Shown: positions 51,591 to 60,207 of the stretch, in pieces | How the letters are laid out: each line of letters opens with the position of its first letter | Numbering within the stretch: the first letter of the stretch is position 1 | Source: M3007 sp031425155 | GTDB taxonomy: Bacteria > Bacteroidota > Bacteroidia > Chitinophagales > Saprospiraceae | DNA length: 64,000 nucleotides | Direction: 5' to 3' | Assembly: GCA_031425155.1 (NCBI GenBank) | Contig: JANPIV010000051.1 | Span: forward strand, 1 to 64,000 | Program-made: the position numbers and the translations under genes | Notes under the pieces: generated by a model | What the model saw: the letters and a program-made list of their open reading frames with translations, nothing else | Databases searched by the model: none | What the model was told of the DNA's origin: nothing

Positions 51591-53771
51591 TTACATCTTC
51601 GTCCCCTCGCCATCCATCCCCAAAAGCCCCAGCATCCAGCCGTACTCCAACGCCCGTTCTTTCAGCACTTCAAAACGTCCTGACGCGCCGCCGTGCGAGC
51701 CGGTCATGTTGGTACGGAAGAGCAGCGCGTTATTGTCCGTCTTCATGTCGCGAAGTTTGGCCACGTATTTAGCGGGCTCAAAATACTGCACCTGCGAATC
51801 AGAGAAAGAGGTGATTACCAGCAAGTTGGGATAATTTTGCGCCTTCACATTATCATAAGGCGAGTAGGATTTCATGTATTGGTAGGCAGCAGGATCGGCG
51901 GGATTGCCCCATTCGGTGTATTCGCCGGTGGTGAGCGGGATGCTGGCATCGCTCATGGTCGTGACCACATCCACGAAGGGAACGCCGGTAATGACGCCTT
52001 TGAAAAGGTCGGGACGCAGATTGGTGACCGCGCCCATGAGCAGGCCACCCGCCGAGCGACCGCTGATAAATAAACGGTCAGAAGATGTGTACTTTTCCTT
52101 AGTCAACATTTCCGCACAATCAATGAAGTCATAGAAAGTGTTCATTTTATGCATCATTTTGCCGTCTTCATACCATTGATAGCCCATTTCCATGCCGCCA
52201 CGAATGTGGGCAATGGCGCACACAAAACCCCGGTCGAGCAGACTCACCAGATTGCGATTGAAGCCCGGATCGTAGGAAAAACCGTAGGAGCCGTAGCCGT
52301 ATAAATAGCAGGGCGCACTGCCATTGCGGGCCACCCCTTTTTTATAAACCATTGATATGGGCACTTTTACGCCATCGCGGGCATGGACCCACACAAATTC
52401 TGTCTGGTAATTATTGGCATCAAAACCGCCCAGCACGGGCTGCACTTTTTTGACCGTCTTGGTCCGCGTTTCCAGGTCATAGTCCACGGTATTGGCGGGC
52501 GTTTTCATCGAAGAAAAACTGTAACGCAGCAGTTTGGTATCAAATTCGGGATTTTCTGCCAAATCCAGGTCGTAAGTCGGCTCGCCCACTTCCAGATAAT
52601 GGTCGCTGTGGTCGGCCCAACGGATGATATGCAGTTGTTTCAGGCCACCCTTACGTTCCTGCGTAACCAAATAATCTTTGAATACCGTAAATCCTTCCAG
52701 CAGCACATCGGGGCGATGAGGCAGCACATCTTTCCAGTTTTCGCGTTGTGGTGCGGTTATGGGGGTTTCCATCAGGCGGAAATTCTGGGCGTCCCAGTTG
52801 GTTTTGATCAGAAATTTATCGTTCCAATGGTCGAGGGTGTAGAAAAAATCCTTTTCGCGCGGACGCACTGACTGGAATGTTCCCGTCGGTTCATTGGCCG
52901 ATAAATAATGCACCTCGACGGTCTGCGTGTAGGCGGAATTGATGAAAAAATACTGCTCAGACTTGGATTTGCCGAGGTAGGCGTACTGCGTTTCGTCCTT
53001 CTCGTGGTACATCAGCACGTCCTTTTTGTGGTCGGTGCCCAGCACATGCCGCCAGATTTTATCGTTGCGCAGCGTCAGTTTATCCTTGGTATCGTAGAGG
53101 ATGGTTTTGTTGTCGTTGGCCCATTCGGCAGCACCCGCATAGTCAAAGACTTCGGGCAGTAACTGATTGGTGGTCAGGTCTTTAAAATATAACTGGAAGA
53201 GATTGCGGCCCGTATAATCCACGCCGTAGGCTAGCATCTTGTTATCGGGACTGACGCTGAGGCCGCTCACCTGGCAGTAGGCTTTGCCTTTGGCCAGTTC
53301 ATTTACGTCCAGCATGATTTCTTCCGGCGCGTCCAGAGGCCCTTTGCGGCGGCCAAAAATGGGATATTCCTTGCCCTGTTCAAAACGGGTATGATACCAG
53401 TAACCATTTTTGAAATATGGCACCGATTGGTCGTCCTCTTTGATGCGGCCTTTCAGTTCCTCAAACAGTTTTTCACGCAAACCCGCGACCGGAGCCAGCA
53501 CCGAATCGGCATACCGGTTTTCGGCTTCCAGATAAGCGGTCACGGCCGGATTATCGCGTTCCTGTAGCCAGTAGTAGTCGTCCACACGTTTATCGCCGCT
53601 GGCGGACACGAGTTCTTTGGGTTTCTTTTCGGCATGCGGCGGGGTGTATTGGCCGGGTTTAAAGATCGAAGGTTGCACAGTAGTGGTTGTGTTGGTAGTA
53701 GTAGATGGAGCAGAGGGCTGGCAGGCAAACAGCGTGCAGACAGCCAGCAGGATAATAGGAAGATATTTCAT
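51591..53771 (-). CDS. S9 family prolyl oligopeptidase (oligopeptidase B type)
   Basis: 726 residues. The lipoprotein signal ends at Cys17 ('VCTLFACQPS'), followed by a Thr-rich linker to about 35. A seven-bladed propeller covers about 110-440. The alpha/beta hydrolase domain carries the nucleophile Ser in 'ISGRSAGGLLMG', the Asp in 'SFSDSQVQY' and the His in 'GSHGGASG'. Oligopeptidase B cleaves after basic residues in short peptides; anchoring to a membrane as a lipoprotein fits peptide degradation in the periplasm. It converges with the YpdA-like gene. Confidence 0.94.
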   Translation of the reverse strand: MKYLPIILLAVCTLFACQPSAPSTTTNTTTTVQPSIFKPGQYTPPHAEKKPKELVSASGDKRVDDYYWLQERDNPAVTAYLEAENRYADSVLAPVAGLREKLFEELKGRIKEDDQSVPYFKNGYWYHTRFEQGKEYPIFGRRKGPLDAPEEIMLDVNELAKGKAYCQVSGLSVSPDNKMLAYGVDYTGRNLFQLYFKDLTTNQLLPEVFDYAGAAEWANDNKTILYDTKDKLTLRNDKIWRHVLGTDHKKDVLMYHEKDETQYAYLGKSKSEQYFFINSAYTQTVEVHYLSANEPTGTFQSVRPREKDFFYTLDHWNDKFLIKTNWDAQNFRLMETPITAPQRENWKDVLPHRPDVLLEGFTVFKDYLVTQERKGGLKQLHIIRWADHSDHYLEVGEPTYDLDLAENPEFDTKLLRYSFSSMKTPANTVDYDLETRTKTVKKVQPVLGGFDANNYQTEFVWVHARDGVKVPISMVYKKGVARNGSAPCYLYGYGSYGFSYDPGFNRNLVSLLDRGFVCAIAHIRGGMEMGYQWYEDGKMMHKMNTFYDFIDCAEMLTKEKYTSSDRLFISGRSAGGLLMGAVTNLRPDLFKGVITGVPFVDVVTTMSDASIPLTTGEYTEWGNPADPAAYQYMKSYSPYDNVKAQNYPNLLVITSFSDSQVQYFEPAKYVAKLRDMKTDNNALLFRTNMTGSHGGASGRFEVLKERALEYGWMLGLLGMDGEGTKM

Positions 53772-54055
53772 TGCATATTGTTTAAACAGTGCAGGTATTG
53801 ACGATTAAAATTACAAATGTGCGTAAAAACGCCAACAGATAATATTTCCTGAACATAAAATAGGTCGCCGTGCCATTCCAGTCGGTGCATTCATCAATTT
53901 TCCCCAACCCTGTTTAAACCCATTCATTTTTGTGTAGTCTATTCCCTTGTTTTCCCGACCGGTCAACTATAATGCTGGAAGACAAATGTCCACGGCAATG
54001 CGCCTTACAGGGCGGTTTTGCTTTTCATTCAAAAACGCAAAAAATACTACGAAAA

Positions 54056-54859
54056 ATGAAGAAGTTCCTCTTGTTTCTGTTCGCATTGTGTATGGTCACG
54101 CTGTTGTTCAATGCCTGCAAAAAAGACGATAGTCAGGTCAGCGATACCGACGTGATGACTGCCGAAGACCTCTCGACCAATGAAGATTTCGCCGAGCAAA
54201 TTGACCTCGATGCCGACCTCGCCGTGGAAGATCGCGGCGGTAGCGGTGGCTGCCCCACGGTGACTTTTGCGCAGCCGGAAGGTACCTGGCCCAACACGAT
54301 CACGATTGATTTTGGCACGGCTTGTACCCGTCCCGATGGCCGCGTATTGAGTGGCAAACTCATTGTCAATCAAACGAATAACATCCGTACTGCCGGGGCG
54401 GTGCGTACGATTACCCACGAGAATTTCCGGGTGGACGATGTGCAGGTAGAAGGCACACGTACTTGGACTAACAACGGTCAGGATAGCAACGGTTTCTGGT
54501 CCTATACCAAGACGGCTACGGACATGAAACTGACCTTTGCCGATGGTACTTTTACGACCTGGAACAAGACGCGAACCAGTGTTTTGATCGTGGGCGGTAC
54601 GACCGATATTCACCGCGACGATGTATGGAGCAGCACGGGTACGGCCAGCGGTGTGAATCGCCACGGCGACGTTTTTTCAGCCACCATCACTGAGCCGCTG
54701 ATCAAACACGCAGACTGCCGCTGGATTTCGCAGGGTACGCTTTCGATGGTGCGGGGCACCCGTTCGGCTACGCTGGATTTTGGGAATGGCGACTGTGACC
54801 GTTTTGGTAAACTGACTAATGCGAACGGCAATACGTTTGCCATTCGGCTGCGGCGGTAG
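54056..54859 (+). CDS. Hypothetical lipoprotein
   Basis: 267 residues from the ATG at 54056; the frame open to 53930 has no signal before this Met. The lipobox ends at Cys21 ('TLLFNACKKDD'), followed by an acidic linker ('DTDVMTAEDLSTNEDFAEQ') and a 'GGSGGCPTVTF' segment. The remaining 200 residues are beta-rich, with Thr/Gly-rich strands ('TITIDFGTACTRPDGRVLSG'). Similar small lipoproteins occur in other Bacteroidota without known function. A stutter repeat and a strong terminator follow. Confidence 0.8.
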   Translation: MKKFLLFLFALCMVTLLFNACKKDDSQVSDTDVMTAEDLSTNEDFAEQIDLDADLAVEDRGGSGGCPTVTFAQPEGTWPNTITIDFGTACTRPDGRVLSGKLIVNQTNNIRTAGAVRTITHENFRVDDVQVEGTRTWTNNGQDSNGFWSYTKTATDMKLTFADGTFTTWNKTRTSVLIVGGTTDIHRDDVWSSTGTASGVNRHGDVFSATITEPLIKHADCRWISQGTLSMVRGTRSATLDFGNGDCDRFGKLTNANGNTFAIRLRR

Positions 54860-54860
54860 A

Positions 54861-54889
54861 GTAAATGAGTTGATAAGAGTTGATAATAG
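54861..54889. repeat. Stutter repeat after the lipoprotein stop
   Basis: Two copies of GAGTTGATAA (GAGTTGATAAGAGTTGATAA) start within a few bases of the stop. The TTGATAA word also occurs between susC and susD (5393-5454). Confidence 0.6.
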
Positions 54890-54926
54890 ACTGCTCATTA
54901 CACTAGTACAGACTACTTATTGTGAA

Positions 54927-54972
54927 TAATAAAGCCGCCACAAACCATCATTGGTTCGTGGCGGCTTTATTT
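54927..54972. terminator. Rho-independent terminator
   Basis: AATAAAGCCGCCAC ... GTGGCGGCTTTATT is a perfect 14-base stem, with an inner AACCA/TGGTT pair in the loop. It serves the plus-strand lipoprotein gene and can also act on the minus strand. Confidence 0.85.
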
Positions 54973-55004
54973 ATTCTATTTCTAACAAGTACTTTATCTC
55001 AATT

Positions 55005-55077
55005 AGTTTAGCCTAATATTGAGGTGAAGTGCTGATCATCACAACCAATAACCAATTAACTAATAACCAGTAACTAT
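55005..55077. repeat. Stutter repeat family C, copy 1
   Basis: AGTTTAGCCTAATATTGAGG, AAGTGCTGAT and then ACCAATAACCAATTAACTAA and TAACCAGTAACTA. The same order, on the opposite strand, occurs at 59637-59707, about 80 percent identical by eye. This copy lies 31 bases after the stop of the Uma2-like gene. Confidence 0.75.
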
Positions 55078-55107
55078 TTAATACGGCCTCTGAACCCGCC
55101 GGTACTA

Positions 55108-55731
55108 TTATCCCAAAGTGCGTCCGGCTTTGGCTAATATAGTAGCGACATTAAAACTCACCCCTTCCAATACTATTATATCATTGTTCCAACTAAATGT
55201 CTGGGCCGGTTCATTGGGCGAGGCGACCATTATCTGTTGTTTATCAGTGAAAACCCAAAAGACTTTTTTTACCCCAAATGCAAAGTAATCGGCGACTTTA
55301 CGAAAAATATATTCCATATCAGAGGAATCCTCAGTGTCGGCTGCCACGTCAATTTCTATAACCACTTCTGGTGGACGTTTTGAATAGTGGTTATTCAGCA
55401 CGAGGTCTTTTATGCGAAAAATGGCTAAATCCGCACCGCGTTGACGTTTTTTTCCAAGCGTTAATCCTTGTTCGCCAACCGTAATATCAAAATCAGAATT
55501 CAGCAACTGCTGCAAAAGAACTGCATAAATCCGTCCTTTCAACCAGGCTTGCAATGAACTGTCACTCATAATTTCTTCCAGGGTTTTATGGCCCGCCAAC
55601 ACTTCCCGATAGCCTTTATAATAAATTGGCTGACCATCCACTACCTCATACACGAGTCGGTGGAGGAGCGAACGGCGGCGCGGTTTGGGCTTGGCAGAAA
55701 CAGCGTTAACAGCAGTTGCTTGAGCAGTCAT
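55108..55731 (-). CDS. Uma2-like (DUF820) PD-(D/E)XK nuclease-fold protein
   Basis: 207 residues from the ATG at 55731 (the frame extends to a TTG at 55740). The restriction-nuclease-like core shows the acidic residues in 'RGADLAIFRI' and 'PPEVVIEIDV', followed by the helix 'KVADYFAFGVKKVFWVF'. These are the D ... ExD signature of Uma2 proteins, which occur in many copies in cyanobacteria and some Bacteroidota. No biological target is known. It stands alone, with a family C repeat just after the stop; a remnant of a possibly related gene lies at 59811-60001. Confidence 0.82.
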   Translation of the reverse strand: MTAQATAVNAVSAKPKPRRRSLLHRLVYEVVDGQPIYYKGYREVLAGHKTLEEIMSDSSLQAWLKGRIYAVLLQQLLNSDFDITVGEQGLTLGKKRQRGADLAIFRIKDLVLNNHYSKRPPEVVIEIDVAADTEDSSDMEYIFRKVADYFAFGVKKVFWVFTDKQQIMVASPNEPAQTFSWNNDIIVLEGVSFNVATILAKAGRTLG

Positions 55732-55783
55732 GGTGATCAAATTTTGTTCAAAAGTACATTGAATTCCTGTTGCAAACAGCCAC

Positions 55784-56473
55784 TTATTTCTGGAACAAGG
55801 TCAACTGCATGGAACCTTCCACATTACCTTTTTTGTCGTAGTTTTCGGTTTTTACCATGCCGACATTTTTGGCCATCCAAATGGCGGCGTGGTAGGTCTT
55901 TTTGCCGAGCAGATTCATTTCCAGATCGTAAGTGATTTTCAGGCAATCAAACGTCCCGGCTTTGGTGTTTACTTTTTCAGCGGCTTCTACTTTACGATTC
56001 AGAATTTTATAGCGCGTTTTCATCAGTTGCATGCCGCCGGTGAAGACTTTGATCAGCATTTCCGCGTCGGGTAAAGTCTGGCCCACCTGCATGGTAGAAG
56101 GGTAGTCCAGTTCGCCGCCTTCGATCTGCATTTCCGTAGTGGGGTTGGCGGCACCCGTCTGTGCTGGCATGAGCGACTGCATACTCATGTAGAACACGCC
56201 CGCCAGGCATTTCAGCGTATAAGTACGGGCGTAGGTTTCCTCGCCTTTGGTATTGATCCCCTTCGCATCCATCGTAGCGATGAGGGTATCGTTTCGGGTT
56301 TCTACTTTCTGGCAAAGTTGTTTGATCGTCAGGTCTGCTTCGCCTTTTCTATTGTAATTGGTGTATTCCAGGCGGGTACCTTCTTTTAATACGCCATAAG
56401 TAGCGGCGCAATCTTGCGCGAGCATGGGCTGTACAGTGACGGCCAGAAACAGTGGGAAAAGTAGTTTTTTCAT
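55784..56473 (-). CDS. Secreted protein of the TapB/DUF3108-like type
   Basis: 229 residues. The signal peptide ends at 'QPMLAQDC' (about residue 19). The mature part ('YGVLKEGTRLEYTNYNRKGE' to 'VGMVKTENYDKKGNVEGS') is a beta-rich fold found in a group of Bacteroidota proteins often labelled DUF3108-like or TapB. The pattern with 'AGTFDCLKITYDLE' and 'IWMAKNVGMVKTE' supports the group. Role unknown, probably periplasmic. Confidence 0.75.
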   Translation of the reverse strand: MKKLLFPLFLAVTVQPMLAQDCAATYGVLKEGTRLEYTNYNRKGEADLTIKQLCQKVETRNDTLIATMDAKGINTKGEETYARTYTLKCLAGVFYMSMQSLMPAQTGAANPTTEMQIEGGELDYPSTMQVGQTLPDAEMLIKVFTGGMQLMKTRYKILNRKVEAAEKVNTKAGTFDCLKITYDLEMNLLGKKTYHAAIWMAKNVGMVKTENYDKKGNVEGSMQLTLFQK

Positions 56474-56511
56474 AATCGGTTGGAATGTTGATTAGTGGAC
56501 AATAAACGTAT

Positions 56512-56814
56512 TTATGTATTCCCTGGCGGTTTACTCCCATATTTAATGCGATAATCCTCAATATGTTCATCCTCAATGCGCTTGGCTTCTAACCGACCGG
56601 GTATGCCAATTAATAAAATTCGGGCAAAAAAGCGTATCCAGCCTACTAAACGATTGGCTTCTTTTACTTGAATATTGGCGCGTGGCGATGATCCATCAGA
56701 ATTGAGCGGATTACCACAAATACCGTACTTATAAGTGTTACTACGTCCGTGGTCATAGATTTCATATAAGTGGTGGTCTGCATCGTTGTCATTTCGATTA
56801 GCGTGTTTACTCAC
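56512..56814 (-). CDS. Small URI/GIY-YIG-like nuclease-domain protein
   Basis: 100 residues from a GTG at 56814. The sequence 'HHLYEIYD' (14-21) then 'YKYGICG' (28-34) gives the two Tyr-bearing strands of a GIY-YIG-like (URI) fold. Arg46 in 'SSPRANIQV' and the Glu residues around 81-86 ('IEDEHIEDY') are candidate catalytic residues. The end is 'GSKPPGNT'. It closely recalls the Tox-URI domains at the C-termini of polymorphic toxins (Rhs/CDI type), but no delivery or repeat domain precedes it here. The start is 4 bases after the stop of the DUF4240 gene, so translation is likely coupled. The activity is inferred from motif memory only. Confidence 0.6.
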   Translation of the reverse strand: MSKHANRNDNDADHHLYEIYDHGRSNTYKYGICGNPLNSDGSSPRANIQVKEANRLVGWIRFFARILLIGIPGRLEAKRIEDEHIEDYRIKYGSKPPGNT

Positions 56815-56818
56815 CGGG

Positions 56819-57427
56819 TCAGGAGTTTAATAAGCGTTCTTTCAGTGGAGTAATACCAGGCCAGCCTATGGGGTTGCTAAATGTTTCATACCAGATTTCG
56901 GGGAAATAGTCGTAGTCATCATTACCCGTTTTTAATAACCATGCCTCATTAGGCAAATAGAGTAATGACTCAAAAGTGAATTCCTTGGGAATACGACTGG
57001 GATTGTGTAGTACGGTCTCAAAAAAATTCTGACCATTCGCCACTACTCCACAGCGCGAGTACAGAAAACTATCTACCGAAAAATGTTTGTTCTCATCAGA
57101 TGTATAACGGTTATCGCCAAGTTGTTCAGCGAAACGTTGGCCATCCAGAGTATAAAGTTTTTCATTCAATAAATCATGAAAAGCCTGTATATCCACTCGT
57201 GAAAATTTACTCAGTGCTTCCACCGCCGGAGCAAGAATCTGTTCATGATCTTCTTGTTGCCAATCTAACAAATCAATAATGGCCCAGAATTGTGCATCGT
57301 CCATATTATCCGTACGCAGACGAGTTGTTGTTTCGATTCGCAGAGTAGCATCGGGATATTTGGCCTGCAAATTCTGTAAATCAGCAGGTGTAGCGTCACG
57401 AAGAGGGATTTCTAATAGGGTAGTCAT
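56819..57427 (-). CDS. DUF4240 domain protein
   Basis: 202 residues. 'AQFWAIIDLLDWQQEDHEQI' (about 46) and 'DSFLYSRCGVVANGQNFFET' (about 118) match the DUF4240 pattern (FWxIID ... FLYxRCxVVAxG). The first 45 residues are an alpha/beta segment with 'TPADLQNLQAKYPDA'. There is no signal peptide, so it acts in the cytoplasm. The function of the family is unknown. It is followed with a 4-base gap by the URI-domain gene, which suggests a coupled pair, possibly a protective partner of that nuclease-like protein; the order is the reverse of the usual toxin-then-immunity layout. Confidence 0.75.
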   Translation of the reverse strand: MTTLLEIPLRDATPADLQNLQAKYPDATLRIETTTRLRTDNMDDAQFWAIIDLLDWQQEDHEQILAPAVEALSKFSRVDIQAFHDLLNEKLYTLDGQRFAEQLGDNRYTSDENKHFSVDSFLYSRCGVVANGQNFFETVLHNPSRIPKEFTFESLLYLPNEAWLLKTGNDDYDYFPEIWYETFSNPIGWPGITPLKERLLNS

Positions 57428-57481
57428 TATTCAAACGTTTTATCGGCAAATATAACGGAAAATCGCTCACTTGAACACGTC

Positions 57482-57515
57482 GTTCTCATCGTTCATACTT
57501 CATCGTTCATACTTA
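57482..57515. repeat. Stutter repeat family D, copy 2
   Basis: The plus strand reads ATCGTTCATACTTCATCG and TTCATACTTAA; the Tex stop codon lies in the last triplet. In the sense direction of Tex this is the same wording as the repeat after the secDF stop (48574-48597). Confidence 0.7.
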
Positions 57516-59633
57516 AACCCCCTTCATACTCAACGCCACCCGCTTTCGCGCATAATCAATTTCCACCACCCGCACCATCACCTGCTGACCCAGTTGCACC
57601 ACTTCCAACGGGTTGCGTACAAACTGGTTGGACAACTGCGACACGTGGACCAGCCCGCTTTCTTTTACGCCAATATCCACGAAGGCACCGAAGTTGGTGA
57701 TATTGGTGACAATACCGGGCAACACCATGCCGGGTTGCAGATCGTCGAGGCCGTGGACGTTGCCGAAGGCGAAAGACTGTGCCGCGCCGCGTGGATCGAG
57801 GCCCGGTTTTTCGAGTTCTTTCAGAATGTCCTGTAAAGTGGGCAAACCCACGTCGCCCTGCAAATATTTGCGTGGGTCGAGTTGCTGGCGTTTCGCTTTA
57901 TCCTGCACTAAATCAACTACCTGGCAGCCCAGATCGGCGGCCATGCGCTCCACCAGCGCATAACGTTCCGGGTGGACCGCCGTGTTATCCAGCGGGTTTT
58001 TGGCTTCGCGAATCCGCAGGAAACCGGCGCATTGTTCGTAGGCCTTATCGCCCAGACGCGGTACTTTTTTTAAGGCCGCCCGGCTTTTGAACGCCCCGTT
58101 TTCGGCGCGGTATTGCACGATATTTTGCGCCAGCGACGGTCCTAAACCGGACACGTAAGTCAGCAGATGTTTGCTGGCCGTGTTTAGGTTGATGCCCACC
58201 GCATTCACGCAGCGTTCCACCGTGCGATCCAGGCTTTCTTTCAAAAGCGGCTGATTCACGTCGTGCTGGTATTGGCCCACGCCGATGCTTTTGGGATCAA
58301 TTTTGACCAGTTCCGCCAGCGGGTCCATCAGGCGGCGACCAATGCTGACGGCTCCACGCACGGTCAGGTCTTCATTGGGAAATTCCTCGCGGGCAGCCTC
58401 CGAAGCGGAGTAGATCGAGGCACCCGCCTCGTTCACCGGAAATACCTCGATGGGGCGGGCAAATTTTATTTTTTGCAAAAAATCCATCGTCTCGCGCCCG
58501 GCAGTACCGTTGCCGACGCTGATGGCTTCAATGCCGTATTTCTCCACTAAATGTTCGACAACCGATTGACTTTCAAAGACTTGCCGCTGTGGCTCGTGGG
58601 GATAAATAACCGTGTTATACAGCAAATTACCACTCCGATCCAGACAAACCACCTTGCAACCGCTGCGAAAACCGGGGTCAATACCCAGCACATTTTTTTC
58701 GCCAAGCGGCGCACCCAGCAGCAGTTGGCGCAGATTTTCAGCAAACACGCGAATGGCTTCTATGTCGGCTTTTTCCTTACTGCTGTTCCGAAATTCCGTT
58801 TCGATGCCCGGTTGCAGCAGGCGTTTGTAACCGTCTTTGATGGCCTGACGCACCTGATCGGCCGTCTCACCTTGGCCAGTAACAAATTGACGATCAAGGT
58901 TTTGCAGAGCCAGTTCCTCGTCGGGCGCGACTGCCACGCGTAGAAAACCCTCTTCTTCGCCCCGGCGCATGGCCAGCAGGCGGTGCGAGGGGCATTTGGC
59001 CAACGGCTCGCTCCATTCAAAGTAATCGGAGTATTTTTTACCCGCTTCCTGCTGGCCTTTCACCACCCGCGAAGCGATGATCGCGCCTTTCTCAAACTGC
59101 CGCCGGACGCGGTCGCGGGCCACTTTATCCTCGCTGATCCACTCCGCCATGATGTCGCGCGCGCCTTGCAGGGCATCGGCCACCGTCGGCACTTGATCCG
59201 TGACATATTGCGCAGCCAGGCCGTCCACCTGGCGGTCGCGCTGGGCAAAAATGCGTTTGGCGAGCGGTTCCAGGCCCCGTTCGATGGCCACGCTGGCGCG
59301 GGTCTTACGTTTCGGGCGATAGGGTAGGTAAATATCTTCCAGTTCGGTCAAAGTGAGGGCCGCAAGCACGGCCTGACGGAGTTCGGGTGTGAGTTTGCCT
59401 TGCTCTTCCAGACTTTGCAGGATGGCTTCGCGGCGTTTATCCAGTTCCTGATATTTCTTCCAGGCATCCTGAATATCAGCGATTTGCACCTCATCCAGTT
59501 CGCCGGTGGCCTCTTTGCGATAGCGGGCGATGAAGGGAATGGTGGCACCGGATTCGAGTAGTTCGAGGGTGGCTTCTACCCGGCGCAGGGGGATGGACAG
59601 CGACTGGGCAATGCGTTGGGCGTATAGGGACAT
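57513..59633 (-). CDS. tex: Tex family S1 RNA-binding transcription accessory protein
   Basis: 706 residues. The N-terminal Tex region ('IPFIARYRKEATGELDEVQI', then 'LPYRPKRKTRASVA') covers about 1-300. A YqgF/RNase H-like domain covers about 315-445 ('VLGIDPGFRSGCKVVCLD'). Helix-hairpin-helix motifs follow ('NTASKHLLTYVSGLGPSLA', 'ALKKVPRLGDKAYEQCAGF') at about 480-550. A C-terminal S1 domain covers about 630-704 ('GIVTNITNFGAFVDIGV'). The protein binds nucleic acid and is linked to transcription and stress tolerance. It is a little shorter than typical (about 760) at the C-terminus. A family C stutter repeat lies just upstream of the start. Confidence 0.95.
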   Translation of the reverse strand: MSLYAQRIAQSLSIPLRRVEATLELLESGATIPFIARYRKEATGELDEVQIADIQDAWKKYQELDKRREAILQSLEEQGKLTPELRQAVLAALTLTELEDIYLPYRPKRKTRASVAIERGLEPLAKRIFAQRDRQVDGLAAQYVTDQVPTVADALQGARDIMAEWISEDKVARDRVRRQFEKGAIIASRVVKGQQEAGKKYSDYFEWSEPLAKCPSHRLLAMRRGEEEGFLRVAVAPDEELALQNLDRQFVTGQGETADQVRQAIKDGYKRLLQPGIETEFRNSSKEKADIEAIRVFAENLRQLLLGAPLGEKNVLGIDPGFRSGCKVVCLDRSGNLLYNTVIYPHEPQRQVFESQSVVEHLVEKYGIEAISVGNGTAGRETMDFLQKIKFARPIEVFPVNEAGASIYSASEAAREEFPNEDLTVRGAVSIGRRLMDPLAELVKIDPKSIGVGQYQHDVNQPLLKESLDRTVERCVNAVGINLNTASKHLLTYVSGLGPSLAQNIVQYRAENGAFKSRAALKKVPRLGDKAYEQCAGFLRIREAKNPLDNTAVHPERYALVERMAADLGCQVVDLVQDKAKRQQLDPRKYLQGDVGLPTLQDILKELEKPGLDPRGAAQSFAFGNVHGLDDLQPGMVLPGIVTNITNFGAFVDIGVKESGLVHVSQLSNQFVRNPLEVVQLGQQVMVRVVEIDYARKRVALSMKGV

Positions 59634-59636
59634 ACG

Positions 59637-59707
59637 TAGTTATTGGTTATTAGTTGATTGGTTATTGGTTTAGCAATCAGCACTTTACCTTAATTTTAGG
59701 TCAAACT
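59637..59707. repeat. Stutter repeat family C, copy 2
   Basis: Opposite-strand counterpart of 55005-55077, built of TTATTGGTTATTAGTTGATT, then GCAATCAGCACTTTACCTTA. It stands immediately upstream of the Tex start codon, on the 5' side in this case. Confidence 0.75.
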
Positions 59708-59810
59708 AATGGAAGCCGATTTATCCTGTCAAAGAAGTTTATTTATGAAACAGCCTCTATTAGTGCAAATGGAAATACACTGGCCGCAAAGGTGGCAGTT
59801 TGGACGGTTT

Positions 59811-60001
59811 TTACAGCACTTTTGACCATTCTTCTGCGGGTAAATATTTGACGGTTTCTACAACACACCAAGTTGTTCCACCATATAACCCAAGGCCATA
59901 ACACTTTTCGTCAGGCTACCGCCCAGGTACATTTGTCCGTCCACTAATTCTGCTTTGCGCTTGGGTAAAGCATCGTAAAAACGCATGGAATCTTCGTGCA
60001 T
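59811..60001 (-). pseudogene. Frameshifted remnant, possibly of a Uma2-like gene
   Basis: From an ATG at 60001 the minus strand encodes 'FYDALPKRKAELVDGQMYLG' and continues 'GSLTKSVMALGYMVEQLGV', 47 residues in all, ending at a stop (59858-59860). In another frame right there, 'VETVKYLPAEEWSKVL' continues to a stop at 59811. Together these resemble the N-terminal part of proteins of the Uma2 type ('xxAELVDGxxxxGGSLxxS'). A single frameshift would join the two parts; no downstream catalytic core is visible. The rest of 59634-60207 shows no gene. Confidence 0.45.
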
Positions 60002-60165
60002 GAATTTGAAATTTTTTGTAACAAAATGATTCTTTGTTTAACGCGATATAAATGAAACTTGTGCAAATAAAACACTTTTAGCCCTAATGTTTCATCATGC
60101 TATAAAATTATAAAACACCTTGTTGTATTTTCGCCCATTCATTCACATAGCCATGAAGAACGCCT

Positions 60166-60196
60166 ATTAATAATTCATCATTTATAATTCATAATT
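60166..60196. repeat. Stutter repeat before the helicase gene
   Basis: The words TTAATAATTCATCATTTA, then TAATTCATAATTCC repeat TAATTCAT with small changes. It lies just upstream of the start codon at 60208. Confidence 0.55.
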
Positions 60197-60207
60197 CCCT
60201 TAATACC

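Noticed and set aside
59654..59851. 65-codon plus-strand frame upstream of the helicase
   Set aside because: It overlaps repeat family C and the antisense of the Uma2-like remnant, and shows no domain.
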